From the NCBI GenBank assembly GCA_027623615.1, contig JAQBVH010000024.1:1-12908 (forward strand): DNA of 12,908 bases, read 5' to 3'. The notes below the pieces were generated by a model. That model was given only the letters and a program-made list of their open reading frames with translations, searched no databases and had not been told where the DNA came from. The stretch comes from Planctomycetota bacterium. GTDB taxonomy: Bacteria; Planctomycetota; UBA1135; GCA-002686595. How positions within the stretch are numbered: the first letter of the stretch is position 1; every line of letters starts with the position of its first letter. A program made the translations under genes and the position numbers. Of the stretch, positions 12,884 through 12,908 are shown in pieces.

Positions 12884-12905
12884 CCTCCGGCAGGCGGCCA
12901 GGGTA
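12884..12905 (-). promoter_or_regulatory. pgi translation signal and possible -10
   Basis: On the minus strand, GGAGG (plus 12888-12884) lies 5 nt before the pgi ATG and fixes its start. TACCCT (plus 12905-12900) lies 21 nt before the ATG and could be a -10 of the TANNNT type, giving a leader of about 14 nt. The -35 region would be beyond the window edge, so the promoter part is weak. Confidence 0.4.
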
Positions 12906-12908
12906 GGG

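Overview
The window is GC-rich (clearly above 60 percent by eye) bacterial chromosome, densely coding with short intergenic gaps. The best guess is a planctomycete or a close relative. This rests on a triplet of EutN/CcmL-type microcompartment vertex genes directly followed by a class II (fuculose/rhamnulose-phosphate type) aldolase, which is characteristic of the Planctomycetes/Verrucomicrobia (PV) type bacterial microcompartment. A secreted calcineurin-like phosphoesterase with a LamG module, and several starts lacking a Shine-Dalgarno site, also fit. The placement is an inference; there is no rRNA or other phylogenetic marker here.

Layout on the plus strand: (1) the 3' end of a ClpA/ClpC-type AAA+ unfoldase (1-578). 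(2) A gene-free block of about 275 bp built from repeated small palindromes (579-854). (3) A secreted metallophosphoesterase-LamG protein (855-2786). (4) A SurA/PpiC-like folding factor (2911-4311). (5) Three tightly packed BMC vertex-protein genes and a class II aldolase (4360-5988). (6) A 486-bp intergenic region with two hairpins, a possible coding relic, a promoter-like sequence, a short Met-rich ORF and pairable segments (5989-6474). (7) A methionine-branch operon: cystathionine gamma-synthase, aspartokinase-homoserine dehydrogenase fusion and cystathionine beta-lyase, joined by ATGA overlaps (6475-10540). On the minus strand, converging on this operon, are pgi and a UspE-like tandem universal stress protein (12878 down to 10584), six bases apart.

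How the genes work together: the aldolase would split a deoxyhexulose phosphate such as L-fuculose-1-phosphate or L-rhamnulose-1-phosphate into DHAP and L-lactaldehyde, and the vertex proteins would cap the shell that encloses the aldehyde. No hexameric shell gene, aldehyde dehydrogenase or phosphotransacylase is in the window, so the rest of the compartment must lie elsewhere if it exists. The met operon covers aspartate phosphorylation, homoserine formation and the two transsulfuration steps to homocysteine; aspartate-semialdehyde dehydrogenase, homoserine acyltransferase and methionine synthase are not here.

The points most worth a second look are a possible methionine attenuator in front of the met operon, a recurrent GCTANNNT element 6-7 nt upstream of several ATGs (suggesting leaderless mRNAs), an ACT-less aspartokinase-homoserine dehydrogenase, and a vertex-gene triplet without hexamer genes. 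I saw no tRNA, rRNA, CRISPR array, insertion sequence or phage gene.
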